This document shows positions 26,098-34,711 of a stretch of 54,021 nucleotides of DNA, in pieces. The stretch comes from Bacteroidales bacterium (GTDB lineage: Bacteria; Bacteroidota; Bacteroidia; Bacteroidales; F082). The notes under the pieces were generated by a model. The model searched no databases, was not told the origin of the DNA, and was given only the letters and a program-made list of their open reading frames with translations. Numbering within the stretch: position 1 is the stretch's first letter; every line of letters starts with the position of its first letter. The translations under genes and the position numbers were made by a program. The stretch covers positions 1 through 54,021 of the forward strand of contig JASBYY010000015.1 of NCBI GenBank assembly GCA_029983675.1, written 5' to 3'.

Positions 26098-26105
26098 CAA
26101 AGATA
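26098..26105 (-). promoter_or_regulatory. -7 promoter box abutting the lepA start
   Basis: TATCTTTG on the minus strand ends seven bases before the lepA ATG (26090), so the transcript should be leaderless or carry a leader of a few bases. Confidence 0.65.
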
Positions 26106-26190
26106 AATATTTTTCAGTTTCCTCAGAATCCGTTTTGATTTCCTCAATGCAAAACTGCGCCACCAAAAAGCCGTATTCCTGCGCGAAAGC

Positions 26191-26322
26191 AAAACTAAAA
26201 AAGCCATTCATCTCACTTTGATTTCCACATACGGATTGGCAAAAAGCGGCTATTCCGATGAGGTACACAGTCAAGTGAAAATGGATGATTTGTTTTTAGA
26301 AGCATTAAACGCAACTTATTGA
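26191..26322 (+). pseudogene. C-terminal remnant of an AAA-type ATPase
   Basis: In frame from 26191 the translation runs KTKKAIHLTLISTYGLAKS and then GYSDEVHSQVKMDDLF, ending at a TGA (26320-26322). This closely resembles the conserved C-terminal block (..TKKAIFLTLITTYGLK.N.YS..VQ..VTLDDLF) of the Bacteroidetes/archaeal AAA ATPase family with a C-terminal nuclease-like domain. The rest of such a gene (over 300 codons) is absent, and the bases to the left belong to the lepA promoter and start. So this is a 5'-deleted relic. The identification is from pattern memory, and the block is short. Confidence 0.6.
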
Positions 26323-26354
26323 TAATTTGATTTTTATATTAAAACATAAAATGG

Positions 26355-26397
26355 AAAGTGAGGAAATGTATGTAAAAAACATACATTTCCTCACTTT
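26355..26397. terminator. 19-bp perfect hairpin after the PPDK-like gene
   Basis: AAAGTGAGGAAATGTATGT (26355-26373) pairs perfectly with its complement at 26379-26397 around an AAAAA loop. It starts 22 bases past the minus-strand stop at 26419. The T-tract beyond it is weak, so terminator function is likely but not certain. Confidence 0.75.
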
Positions 26398-26418
26398 TGA
26401 AACGACAGAACCTTTCTT

Positions 26419-29400
26419 TTACCTTACCATTTTTTCCGTAGAATGATGACCGAGATAAACGGCTCCAAGATTGCCGTCAATAGCTATTTTGTCACCTGCC
26501 TGCAGCCTTGTGCCGTTCAAGGTGCAGCAATGCCGGTCGTCGTCCACCTCAAGACCGGCGCAACTGACCACACACACTTTTCCCAAACGCACTGCCGTCA
26601 CCGCCGCATGGGATGTGGCTCCGCCACGGGCGGTCAGCAAGCCGTCGCAGTCGAACACCATCCCGATGTCGTCAGGCACCGTGTCGGGACGGATCAGGAT
26701 AATAGCGGCATTGCTGTGCTGTTTGCGCAATGTTTCAATATCGGTCGCGTTAAAGGCGACCAGTCCGTTCAATGCTCCGCCGCCAATGCCCATGCCACGT
26801 CCTATGGAACGCCGTCCGGCGGCCGATTGCACAAACACATTTATCTCGTCATCGGGACGCAAATCCTGATCGCGGATTTGCAGGATGTGAAAATCTTCCG
26901 GATTGTCTGACTCGAAGGTAAACTCCATTTCCTGCGGACTGTAGCCCATCTTCTCGGTCAGCTCGACAGCAATGGAATAGATTTTCTTGTACATCTCCGG
27001 CAACAAGGTCTGCATGGAGGGTTCCGTCCTGTTATCGGCTTTGCGCTGCGTCTCTCCTATCGGCAAAGGCCGCACCAATCCGCCTACGATGTCCTCTCCT
27101 TGGCTGCGCATGGTGAAGTCGCCGTAAAGATGCACGCCAGGGCGTTCGCGGTGCGGGTTCTGCGTAAACACAACTCCCGTCCCCGACTTCTCGCTCAGAT
27201 TGCCGAAAATCATCTGCTGCACGATGACCGCTGTCCCCCAGTTTTCGGCAATGCTGAGATGGTGGCGATAAGCCAAAGCCCGCGGCGAGTTCCACGAATC
27301 CATCACCATATTGATACAGGCAATCAACTGTTTGAACAAATCCTGTTCAAAAACAACGCCATGGTCGAACAGGATTTTCTGGTACGACAGCGCCAGATCA
27401 CGCATGGTCTCCTCATCCAAGTCGCTTTTCCTCAGCACATGATGGCGTTGTTTGCAACGGTCGATTTCATCGTCAAAAACATCACGTTCTATGCCTTTCG
27501 CCATGCCCCAGCTTTGAAGCAAGCGACGGTAGGAATCCCATACCGCCCAAGCCTTGTCGCTATGCTTTGCGATTTGTTCGGTCAGTTCGCCATTCAGCCC
27601 CACATTGAGGAAAGTATCCATGGCTCCGGGCATGGAAATGGCCGTTCCTGAACGCACCGAAAGCAGCAGCGGACATTTCGGATCACCAAATTTCAGCTTT
27701 GTAATATACTCAAGTTCAGCAAGATATTTTTGTATCATGCCATAAATCTCCGACCGAAGCTCCTCAATACGGTTAATGGTTTCGTTTCGGCGGAAAGTTT
27801 CGGTAGTCACCACAAAACCGGGTGGAACAGGCAGTCCGTGCAGATAGAGGTTCTTGAGGTTGCTCGCTTTGTTCCCGATAAACACCTGATTGTCCACCTT
27901 GGGGGTGCTTCTCCAGAACGGACTGACAAGCATTTCGGAATTGTAGGTCATGATGTCGTGGATGAGTTTGGCATCAAGGGACGATTCCATCGCCTGAAGC
28001 GAATGCATGATGCGTCTGAGGAAATTGTCCAACGGCTGCATCAGAAAGGCATCGGATAGCAGGTCGCGATGGAAGGCCTCCGACTTACGGCTGACCAATC
28101 CGGCGGTCTCCCGGTCATTCAACTCGCCCTTAGGATCAAATAGTTGCGGAATGATGACCTTGAGCGGATACTCGTAGGATTTCAGGAAATACTTGATGAT
28201 GATACGGCGCACGTCTTCGGCGATAAACTGGAAGATGTTCACATACTGGTCAAAAGAAAAACTCCGCGAAGTCAAGCTGTAGCGCAACATGGCGAGTTTG
28301 GCGTTCAAGCCCTGGTTGTTGATGCCGTCAAGTGCGAGACCTTCACGGAAATAGTCAAGGATGTCGCATATCTGTTCCAAAGTGCGGGCGGATATATATT
28401 CCAAGTTGATGCTCGACACCACTTTTTCCATCAGTTGGGTGGCGACACGTTCGAGACGGAATGTCAGTCCCAAGGCTTCAAACTTGTTCTCACGATAAGT
28501 GCCATACATAGAGGGGATGCCTATGGCGATATGGCGCTTGTGGTAGATGTTCTCCCATCCTTCGCTTTCTTCGGGATTGAAAATAATCGCCTTGAATTTC
28601 TCCATGAAAGCATAGATGCGTTTCAGCGACTGCCTGAAATCCTTTTGGACATAAGTCTTTTCAAAAGCGTCGATGTCGGCATCGGAAACAAAAGGCGAAC
28701 TACGCAGCGATTGAAAGATATTGACCGACTCGAAGGAATATTTTTCACGCAAAAAGGCATACAAATCCTTGATGTCCATCAGCCTGGCACGCTCGCGCTC
28801 CGCCAACGCCGTTTCCAAGCCGACTTCGGCAATCGACCGGTTGACCAGTTTTTCGTAATCATCGCGCGAAAGCATGAGCACATCCTCGGGATCAAGGTTC
28901 GACAGTTCGCTGATTTTCAACACGATGTCATGCACATACACAAACCATTCGCCTTGCAGGTCGATGCTGTTGAAAACATTGTCAGGCAGCAAGGGACGCA
29001 ATTTTTCGACAAGACCATCATTCCAAAAATTAAACACACTGAATGTCAATCCGATAAGCGTATTGTTACTTTCGGTGTGCACCTGTTTGCGCAAAAAATG
29101 AATGAGCTTGTCCTGCCGTCCCGATATTTCATCCATATTGGTCGTCACATTACGGATCTCCCCTTCGGCACCTATTTCATTGAAATAAACGGGGAAAATG
29201 CGAGCGAGCTGTTTCACCTTCTTATAATACGGTGCAATGTTCGAGTTCAGTATCTTTGTGATTTCGCGCTGAAACAAATCGGTGTCGCTGATAAAAATGC
29301 CCCCGAGTTTCAGGTTGACAATCAGCGATGACAGCAGCTTTTCCATGGGTGTCTTGGCTTGCTCGATCAACTGAAGCCACACCCGTATGTTCTTGATATG

Positions 29401-30543
29401 GTTGTCATCGACGGAAAGCTGCCAGTCTTCACCCACAAACACCTTTCCGGGCGTTACGAAGCCGAATGCGATGAGTTTCTTCTCAAAATAATTGACAATC
29501 TCTTTCTGTTCGGTCCGGTCGATATCGATGAGCTTCAAGCCGAGGGTCAGTTGGAAATCAAGTACTGCCGACATATAGTCGGTGCGCAGCTCGTCGGCAA
29601 GGTTGAAGACGGTATCGATAAATGGCAACAGTTGTTCGTCTGATAGTTCATCGACCGCTTCGCGCAACATGCAGTCCATGTTCCAGATGAGGCGTTCGCG
29701 CGACGATGCCATTCCCGGCAGGTGCAGCAGATAGAACAAAAAATGGAAACGCGAGATGAAATGGGGGAACAACGCCTCAGTTTGAAAAAAACGTGCCGCA
29801 ACCTGATCGTAGTTAGGCAAATTCATCAAGTCTTCCCAAGTTGCAGAAGTTTCCACTGAACGGTCAAGCGCATCGAAATACGGCGAACCGATTTCGGAAA
29901 CAACCCTTTGTGCTTCACCGTCAGCAAACAGCGCGGCATTATCCGTAAGCCATTCCTCCACCCTGCCGGTCGTTCTCCAATAATGGTAGTTCGCGGTCAG
30001 AAACTTACGCGCCAACTCTTTGGCCGGTTCGCCGAAATGCACATCGTGTGCGGCACGGTCAAGATAGCGACTGATGTGTTTCGAAGCAAGAATGCAACAA
30101 TCAGTATTGGCTTCAAATCTATCCTTGATGATGCGAAATACCACCGTCACATAATCGCCGTGTTGGGGCGACTTGTTCTGCACCAAGTCTGCAAACTCAA
30201 GCAAAGTAATCACAAGATTGAGGCGTAGCGACAGCTCGACTTCCGGATGAAGCAGACTTTCCACCATCTCAAGCGGGATATGCAGTGCATCGACAGGCAT
30301 ATCGTCGCGCGTGTAAAACCAGAAATCATCGATGAGTATCTTGCGTAACTCCTCAGTGACAAAAGTGTGGTTAGACAAAGGATGGTGAAATTCTGTGATG
30401 CAGTCATTGGCCCGCTTATGAATGCCAAAATACTTGACGGACAATTCGATAAAGTCCTTATGCCTATCGGGAATAAAAATATCCTTGTAGCGTGTTTGAG
30501 CTAAATTGGCTTCCAGCGCCTGTGATTTGAAAGTTCCATTCAT
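26419..30543 (-). CDS. PPDK-like dikinase lacking the PEP-binding barrel
   Basis: A 1374-residue protein. Residues about 1-880 are largely helical with no motif I know. From about 885 a pyruvate phosphate dikinase-type ATP-grasp follows (GNKASNLKNLYLHGLPVPPGF, LLSVRSGTAISMPGAMDT, WDSYRRLLQSWG, VQQMIFGN..SGTGVVFTQNP, MRSQGEDIVGG, MEFTFESD..ILQIRDQ). The swivelling phosphohistidine domain (about 1260-1374) carries TARGGATSHAAV with catalytic H1312. It then stops: the C-terminal PEP/pyruvate TIM barrel of PPDK and PEP synthase is absent. So it can form phosphohistidine from ATP, but the acceptor is unknown; glucan dikinases and rifampin phosphotransferase are known dikinases with other acceptors. 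The start MNGTFKSQ replaces a longer frame with a poor N-terminus. Confidence 0.85.
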   Translation of the reverse strand: MNGTFKSQALEANLAQTRYKDIFIPDRHKDFIELSVKYFGIHKRANDCITEFHHPLSNHTFVTEELRKILIDDFWFYTRDDMPVDALHIPLEMVESLLHPEVELSLRLNLVITLLEFADLVQNKSPQHGDYVTVVFRIIKDRFEANTDCCILASKHISRYLDRAAHDVHFGEPAKELARKFLTANYHYWRTTGRVEEWLTDNAALFADGEAQRVVSEIGSPYFDALDRSVETSATWEDLMNLPNYDQVAARFFQTEALFPHFISRFHFLFYLLHLPGMASSRERLIWNMDCMLREAVDELSDEQLLPFIDTVFNLADELRTDYMSAVLDFQLTLGLKLIDIDRTEQKEIVNYFEKKLIAFGFVTPGKVFVGEDWQLSVDDNHIKNIRVWLQLIEQAKTPMEKLLSSLIVNLKLGGIFISDTDLFQREITKILNSNIAPYYKKVKQLARIFPVYFNEIGAEGEIRNVTTNMDEISGRQDKLIHFLRKQVHTESNNTLIGLTFSVFNFWNDGLVEKLRPLLPDNVFNSIDLQGEWFVYVHDIVLKISELSNLDPEDVLMLSRDDYEKLVNRSIAEVGLETALAERERARLMDIKDLYAFLREKYSFESVNIFQSLRSSPFVSDADIDAFEKTYVQKDFRQSLKRIYAFMEKFKAIIFNPEESEGWENIYHKRHIAIGIPSMYGTYRENKFEALGLTFRLERVATQLMEKVVSSINLEYISARTLEQICDILDYFREGLALDGINNQGLNAKLAMLRYSLTSRSFSFDQYVNIFQFIAEDVRRIIIKYFLKSYEYPLKVIIPQLFDPKGELNDRETAGLVSRKSEAFHRDLLSDAFLMQPLDNFLRRIMHSLQAMESSLDAKLIHDIMTYNSEMLVSPFWRSTPKVDNQVFIGNKASNLKNLYLHGLPVPPGFVVTTETFRRNETINRIEELRSEIYGMIQKYLAELEYITKLKFGDPKCPLLLSVRSGTAISMPGAMDTFLNVGLNGELTEQIAKHSDKAWAVWDSYRRLLQSWGMAKGIERDVFDDEIDRCKQRHHVLRKSDLDEETMRDLALSYQKILFDHGVVFEQDLFKQLIACINMVMDSWNSPRALAYRHHLSIAENWGTAVIVQQMIFGNLSEKSGTGVVFTQNPHRERPGVHLYGDFTMRSQGEDIVGGLVRPLPIGETQRKADNRTEPSMQTLLPEMYKKIYSIAVELTEKMGYSPQEMEFTFESDNPEDFHILQIRDQDLRPDDEINVFVQSAAGRRSIGRGMGIGGGALNGLVAFNATDIETLRKQHSNAAIILIRPDTVPDDIGMVFDCDGLLTARGGATSHAAVTAVRLGKVCVVSCAGLEVDDDRHCCTLNGTRLQAGDKIAIDGNLGAVYLGHHSTEKMVR

Positions 30544-30777
30544 GACAGGATGATTTGCATGCAAAAATAAGAAACCGATTCGAATACCGCCATAATATTT
30601 CCATCTTGTCCTGTTCAAAAGCAAAGGAGACTTGGGGACTGCATTTCGTATCCCTTTTTGTTTTTCCATATTCAAAAAAAGAACCATGCTCCTTGATGGA
30701 AAAAACGCCCCTGCCAGTCTTTTGATTGGCCATCGCAACGTGTTTTGATCCCATCATGTTTTTCTATCCACAATCGA

Positions 30778-30806
30778 TTGATATTTCAACAGAATACCTA
30801 TCTTTG
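30778..30806 (+). promoter_or_regulatory. Promoter for gapA
   Basis: TTG (30778-30780), an 18-base spacer and TATCTTTG (30799-30806) fit the -33/-7 pattern, with the ATG 47 bases further on. Confidence 0.65.
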
Positions 30807-30852
30807 CATCGTTCATTAACCAACAAACGACAACAACTAAAATCCTATTCCC

Positions 30853-31860
30853 ATGGAAAAAATTAAAGTAGGCATCAATGGTTTCGGTCGCATTGGCCGT
30901 AACGTGTTCCGCATCATTTGCGAACGTCCGAACTTGGAGATTGTAGGCGTTAACGACTTGACTAGCACCAAGGTATTGGCCCATCTATTGAAATACGACT
31001 CCACCCAAGGCAAGTTCCCCGGCACGGTGGAATACGATGAGACGGCACTCATTGTCAACGGCGTGCGCATCCCCGTCACCGCCGAACGTGCGCCGCTGAA
31101 CATCAAATGGAGCAAGACACCCGATGTGGTGGTAGAATCGACGGGCGTATTCCGTTCCAAGGAAAGCAGCAAGGGCGGCTATGGCGACCACTTGAAAAAC
31201 GGCGCCAAAAAAGTCATTCTTTCAGCTCCTTCCAAAGACAGCATCGATGCCACCATTGTGGTAGGCGTAAACGACAACGAGCTGAAAGACAGCCATCAAA
31301 CCGTCTCCAACGCTTCCTGCACCACCAACTGCTTAGCACCGGTAGCCAAGGTTTTGAACGACCGCTTTGGTATCGAGCAAGGTTTCATCACCACCATACA
31401 CAGCTACACCAACGACCAAGTCATCCTCGACGGTCCGCACAGCGACCTGCGCCGTGCCCGTTCCGCCGCCTTGTCGCAGATTCCCACCACCACGGGAGCG
31501 GCAAAAGCCGTAGGCATTGTCATCCCCGAACTGAATGGCCGCCTCGATGGTATCGCTGTACGTGTCCCCACTCCTACCGGTTCATTGGGTGACTTGGTCT
31601 GCACACTGAAGACCGAAGCCACCAAGGAAGAAATCAACGCGGCCATGAAAGAAGCCGCCGAAGGACCTATGAAAGGTGTCCTCGAATACACCGAAGACCC
31701 CATCGTGAGTTGCGATGTCATCCACAACCCGCATAGCTCCATCTTCGATGCCGAAAGCACCATGGTGATGGGCAAAATGGTGAAGGTCATGTCGTGGTAC
31801 GACAACGAATGGGGCTATTCCAGCCGCATGGTCGATCTCATCGAGATGATGAAATATTGA
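30853..31860 (+). CDS. gapA: Type I glyceraldehyde-3-phosphate dehydrogenase
   Basis: A 335-residue glycolytic enzyme that oxidises glyceraldehyde-3-phosphate to 1,3-bisphosphoglycerate with NAD. It shows VGINGFGRIGRNVFR (6-20), the catalytic SNASCTTNC (C156), IHSYTNDQ with the active-site histidine, and WYDNEWGYSSRMVDLI near the C-terminus. N34-D35 after the nucleotide fold suggests NAD rather than NADP use. Length is normal. It has its own promoter and is followed by a hairpin terminator. The neighbouring PPDK-like gene is divergent. Confidence 0.97.
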   Translation: MEKIKVGINGFGRIGRNVFRIICERPNLEIVGVNDLTSTKVLAHLLKYDSTQGKFPGTVEYDETALIVNGVRIPVTAERAPLNIKWSKTPDVVVESTGVFRSKESSKGGYGDHLKNGAKKVILSAPSKDSIDATIVVGVNDNELKDSHQTVSNASCTTNCLAPVAKVLNDRFGIEQGFITTIHSYTNDQVILDGPHSDLRRARSAALSQIPTTTGAAKAVGIVIPELNGRLDGIAVRVPTPTGSLGDLVCTLKTEATKEEINAAMKEAAEGPMKGVLEYTEDPIVSCDVIHNPHSSIFDAESTMVMGKMVKVMSWYDNEWGYSSRMVDLIEMMKY

Positions 31861-31894
31861 TTTTGGAAACATATCCGAAACCCATCATTCGTAA

Positions 31895-31929
31895 AAAAGA
31901 GGGTGTGTCATAATGACATTCCCTCTTTT
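31895..31929. terminator. Bidirectional hairpin terminator, GAGGnTGTGTC family copy A
   Basis: AAAAGAGGGTGTGTCAT (31895-31911) pairs with ATGACATTCCCTCTTTT (31913-31929) with two mismatches and almost no loop. T-runs flank both sides. It lies 35 bases after gapA and directly touches the left end of the MITE-like element. Confidence 0.8.
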
Positions 31930-32252
31930 AGAAGCTGTTTTGAATGGTTTCGGATAGAGTCCTTTCCGTGCAGATCCCAAATCAGGTTTGGGACGTGGCA
32001 CGGAATCTCGTTACGAGGATGTGCTTCTATTGGGTTATTACTAAAAGCGAGGAGATACCGCGTCGGTTCTGGATCAAGTCCAGAATGACAGCGGCATGAC
32101 TGGATCCTGATAAGGCGAGACAATGGGCAAAATGAGCCAAAAAGACCATCAAATCAACCGAAAACAAAGGAAAAAATTTCCGAAATAATTCAATAATAAC
32201 TTTGTTATAAGAATTAGCTACGCTGAACGCACGGCATTTCAAAACAGCTTCT
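31930..32252. mobile_element. MITE-like element with REP-like palindromes
   Basis: AGAAGCTGTTTTGAA (31930-31944) and its exact complement TTCAAAACAGCTTCT (32238-32252) bound about 320 bases without a plausible gene. Taking the ends as GAAGC..GCTTC, TTA flanks both sides and could be a 3-bp target duplication. Inside are nested palindromes: TTCCGTGC..GCACGGAA around CCCAAA/TTTGGG (about 31970-32010) and TTCTGGA/TCCAGAA (about 32065-32085), which are REP-like sequences. There is also a promoter-like TAACTTTG (32197-32204). No transposase is present, so mobility would need one supplied elsewhere. Confidence 0.65.
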
Positions 32253-32371
32253 TAATTTGAAGACCTAAAGGTACAAAAACTTTAGGAAATAACAAAGCCC
32301 TCGCCTGAGAATGTCGGGACTATTTTTCCACCGATTTTATAACTTTCCAAATTGAACTTTCATTTACGCAT
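32253..32371. other. Short spacer between the MITE-like element and hairpin B
   Basis: It contains a small CCTAAAG/CTTTAGG hairpin (about 32263-32286) and AT-rich sequence. No gene seen. Confidence 0.5.
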
Positions 32372-32410
32372 AAAAAAGAGGATGTGACTATTTTGACACA
32401 CCCTCCTCGA
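32372..32410. terminator. Hairpin, GAGGnTGTGTC family copy B
   Basis: GAGGATGTG (32378-32386) pairs with CACACCCTC (32397-32405) with one mismatch. Six As precede it, giving a T-run on the minus strand, so it can end the minus-strand transcript of the 55-residue protein (stop at 32538). Confidence 0.65.
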
Positions 32411-32537
32411 TTTTTGCTTGGTGGCTGAGTAATGCAAAGCCTCCAAGACGGCTTTGGGGAGCCAGCGCCTAATCTTGCAGGCTGCCATTATCATGGTCGT
32501 ATCTTTTCTAATTGCGTGATTTTTTCCTTTTCAAGGC

Positions 32538-32705
32538 CTATTTGATGCGGAAAGCGATATAAATTCCAATAGCGCATCCGACTCCTATACAAATGGCTTT
32601 GGCCAACCCATTTGGCTCTCCCCTGTTGATAAGATATAGGATAAGAAAGGCAATGGCTCCTCCGATGGCACTTGCAAAGATCTGCCTAACTGTTGGTTGA
32701 TTCAT
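32538..32705 (-). CDS. Small two-helix membrane protein
   Basis: A 55-residue protein starting MNQPTVRQIFASAIGG. It has two hydrophobic segments (about 10-26, IGGAIAFLILYLI; and about 36-52, ICIGVGCAIGIYIAF) joined by the polar turn NRGEPNGLAK, and ends FRIK. The glycine spacing suggests a tight hairpin in the inner membrane. A complete -33/-7 promoter (32797-32828) lies upstream and a hairpin (32372-32410) downstream, which supports a real gene. No family recognised and no partner gene nearby on the same strand, since the DUF1573 gene ends upstream at 32939. Confidence 0.75.
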   Translation of the reverse strand: MNQPTVRQIFASAIGGAIAFLILYLINRGEPNGLAKAICIGVGCAIGIYIAFRIK

Positions 32706-32796
32706 AGCGTATTGTTTAGGCGGATTAAAAAATGATACGGAACCTGCATGACGGCATCTACAGCGGATGTCCCGACCTTGGCATTAGATAATGCTG

Positions 32797-32828
32797 CAAA
32801 GTTACAACTTCGGCAATAAAATGTCAAT
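32797..32828 (-). promoter_or_regulatory. Promoter for the 55-residue membrane protein
   Basis: On the minus strand ATTG (32825-32828), 20 bases, then TAACTTTG (32797-32804). The leader is about 90 bases. Confidence 0.65.
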
Positions 32829-32938
32829 AGTATTACAACTCGATTTTCCGCAGATACAAGAATATTTGCTTCTTATTTTTGTAACTTTCTGATTGTAAAT
32901 TGGTTAAAAACTAACAGATACAATCGTTTTTTGTGGTG

Positions 32939-33349
32939 TTACAATTTTCGCCCGTCCGTTTTGGCTTGTTCCACTACTGTTCCATGGATTCTCAGAATCG
33001 TTTTTGGCGTTTCCGGGTCGTTTGATTTCACGATGATGACTTTTGTGAAGTGCCCAAGTTTACTGGTGTTGTACTTCACCTTCACGCTGGCTTTTTGCTT
33101 GGGCATGATAGGCTCTTGGGGCCATTCGGGAACCACGCATCCGCATGAAGAAAACGCCGAAGTGATGAGCAGGGGAGACTTGCCGTTGTTGGAGAACTGG
33201 AAAACGTGGGTTCCGTCGCTGTTTTGCGCAATGGTGTCAAAATCGTAAGTGGTTGCTTCAAAAGCGATTTTCGGGTTGTTGGCATTCTGAGCATTGGCTT
33301 GCACGGCAGCTACAATAATTATAGATATGATAATCATTGCTTTTCTCAT
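32939..33349 (-). CDS. DUF1573-domain secreted protein
   Basis: A 136-residue protein with a signal peptide (MRKAMIIISIIIVAAVQANAQ). It then has one DUF1573 Ig-like domain: IAFEATTYDFDTIAQNSDGTHVFQFSNNGKSPLLI, the hallmark SSCGC and VKYNTSKLGHFTKVIIVKSND. The two cysteines in SSCGC are typical of the family. It begins three bases after the thioredoxin lipoprotein gene, so they are cotranscribed. DUF1573 proteins are often next to thioredoxin or lipoprotein genes in Bacteroidales and are probably periplasmic. Exact role unknown. Confidence 0.9.
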   Translation of the reverse strand: MRKAMIIISIIIVAAVQANAQNANNPKIAFEATTYDFDTIAQNSDGTHVFQFSNNGKSPLLITSAFSSCGCVVPEWPQEPIMPKQKASVKVKYNTSKLGHFTKVIIVKSNDPETPKTILRIHGTVVEQAKTDGRKL

Positions 33350-33352
33350 GTC

Positions 33353-34636
33353 TTATTGTTTTGGATGTTGTTTTTCGTAATCGGCTTTGGCTTTCAAAAG
33401 TTCGGTGTAGTTGCCGAGACTTTCCATAGGGTCACCAAGGGAATAAGTCTCATAAATGGATTCTTTTGATGGCGAAATCAGGTAGTAGTATCCCTGATAT
33501 GGTGTGGAAATGTATCGCCCCATTCCTTTGGCGGAATACATGATGTCGCATGTGGATGTTTTTTGGGCTATTTCGGTAATTCTATCCATATTATTGGAGC
33601 GATAATTAATTGCCAAAATCTTAATGCCTTCTTTCTCCAAAATACGATAATCCAATGAATCCATCTGTTTTTTGTAGCGATAAAGATTATGAAGGCACGA
33701 CGGACAGTTAAAAGTCCACAAATTCAACAACACAAACCCTTCCATATCTTTGAGAAAAACCGTGTCGTTTTTCAGATTCACCATCGGGAATTTCAGCAAT
33801 TCGTCTGTCACGGTGTTGGATGGCTTGACATAGGTTGAGTCTGACCACATATATTCATCGTAGATAGTGAAATTGCGGAATCTATCGGCATTGAAGTCGA
33901 ACACGGAATCAAAGAAGTCGGACTTGTCCTCAAAACAGATATCCTTCAACACGGCCGAGCGACATTGTATGGACTTGGTGCTGTCTAACTGTTCTTCAGC
34001 CACAAGGCTGTCAACCATTTCGGTTTTTTTGTTTATGTAGAAAAGGCACAAGTCTTGCGACATTCCTTCAATTACCGAGTCTCCTCGCCGAGAAGTCCAA
34101 TGGCTTTTCGGCGTTAGTGCCGTTAATATGTAGCAAGACGACCCTCTTATTATGGTGTCGCTGCCCCCCGTGAAACAAAGTTTGTGACATGACTTCATCT
34201 CTTTCATCGGCGCCATGAACAACGCCGACAAATAAGTGAGCCGGTTGATCTCCGTAGTGGATTTATAGGAAAGATAAGGAGAGTCTAAATCCTCTCCCTC
34301 GCAATGGCGGAGCTTGAATAAATCGTTGTTTTCAGGGTAGTACATGTAAAAGCCACGATGGGTTATTTTAGCCGGAGCGGTTTCCTCGAATAAGCAACAG
34401 GCCTGCTCGTCTGGTTTGTAACAAAAACTTGCATTACACGTTGTTACAAACTCTCCATCGATGTGGTGTTCGACAGAGAACGACAGCCAGTCTGATTTTT
34501 GCGAGATGATTTGCGCATATTTTTCAAACAATTCCTTCGCCTCGGTGTTTTCGCCTACGATTGGGGCATTGGGCGACGAGCATGATGCAACAAGAAAAAT
34601 AGAAAAGATTGACACAAAACATAATTTTTTGTTCAT
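33353..34636 (-). CDS. Lipoprotein with C-terminal thioredoxin (TlpA-like) domain
   Basis: A 427-residue protein with a lipoprotein signal and lipobox LVASC (C19). The middle (about 30-270) is a cysteine-rich beta domain of unknown type, with CNASFCYKPDEQACC and CHKLCFTGG. The last 140 residues form a TlpA/AhpC-like thioredoxin fold with FVLLNLWTFNCPSCLHNLYRYKK, where CPSC is the redox motif. It probably faces the periplasm and handles disulfides or thiols, perhaps of the Cys-tailed lipoprotein encoded just upstream. It is followed within three bases by the DUF1573 gene. Confidence 0.86.
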   Translation of the reverse strand: MNKKLCFVSIFSIFLVASCSSPNAPIVGENTEAKELFEKYAQIISQKSDWLSFSVEHHIDGEFVTTCNASFCYKPDEQACCLFEETAPAKITHRGFYMYYPENNDLFKLRHCEGEDLDSPYLSYKSTTEINRLTYLSALFMAPMKEMKSCHKLCFTGGSDTIIRGSSCYILTALTPKSHWTSRRGDSVIEGMSQDLCLFYINKKTEMVDSLVAEEQLDSTKSIQCRSAVLKDICFEDKSDFFDSVFDFNADRFRNFTIYDEYMWSDSTYVKPSNTVTDELLKFPMVNLKNDTVFLKDMEGFVLLNLWTFNCPSCLHNLYRYKKQMDSLDYRILEKEGIKILAINYRSNNMDRITEIAQKTSTCDIMYSAKGMGRYISTPYQGYYYLISPSKESIYETYSLGDPMESLGNYTELLKAKADYEKQHPKQ

Positions 34637-34711
34637 AGGTTCAAGATATTTGCCCGCTGGCGGAGTTGGATTTGTTTCAATTCCGCCAGCGGGTGATTAA
34701 AATACATTGTA

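Noticed and set aside
28144..29331. Open frame of 395 residues on the plus strand
   Set aside because: It is antisense to the helical part of the dikinase; composition looks like a shadow of coding on the other strand.
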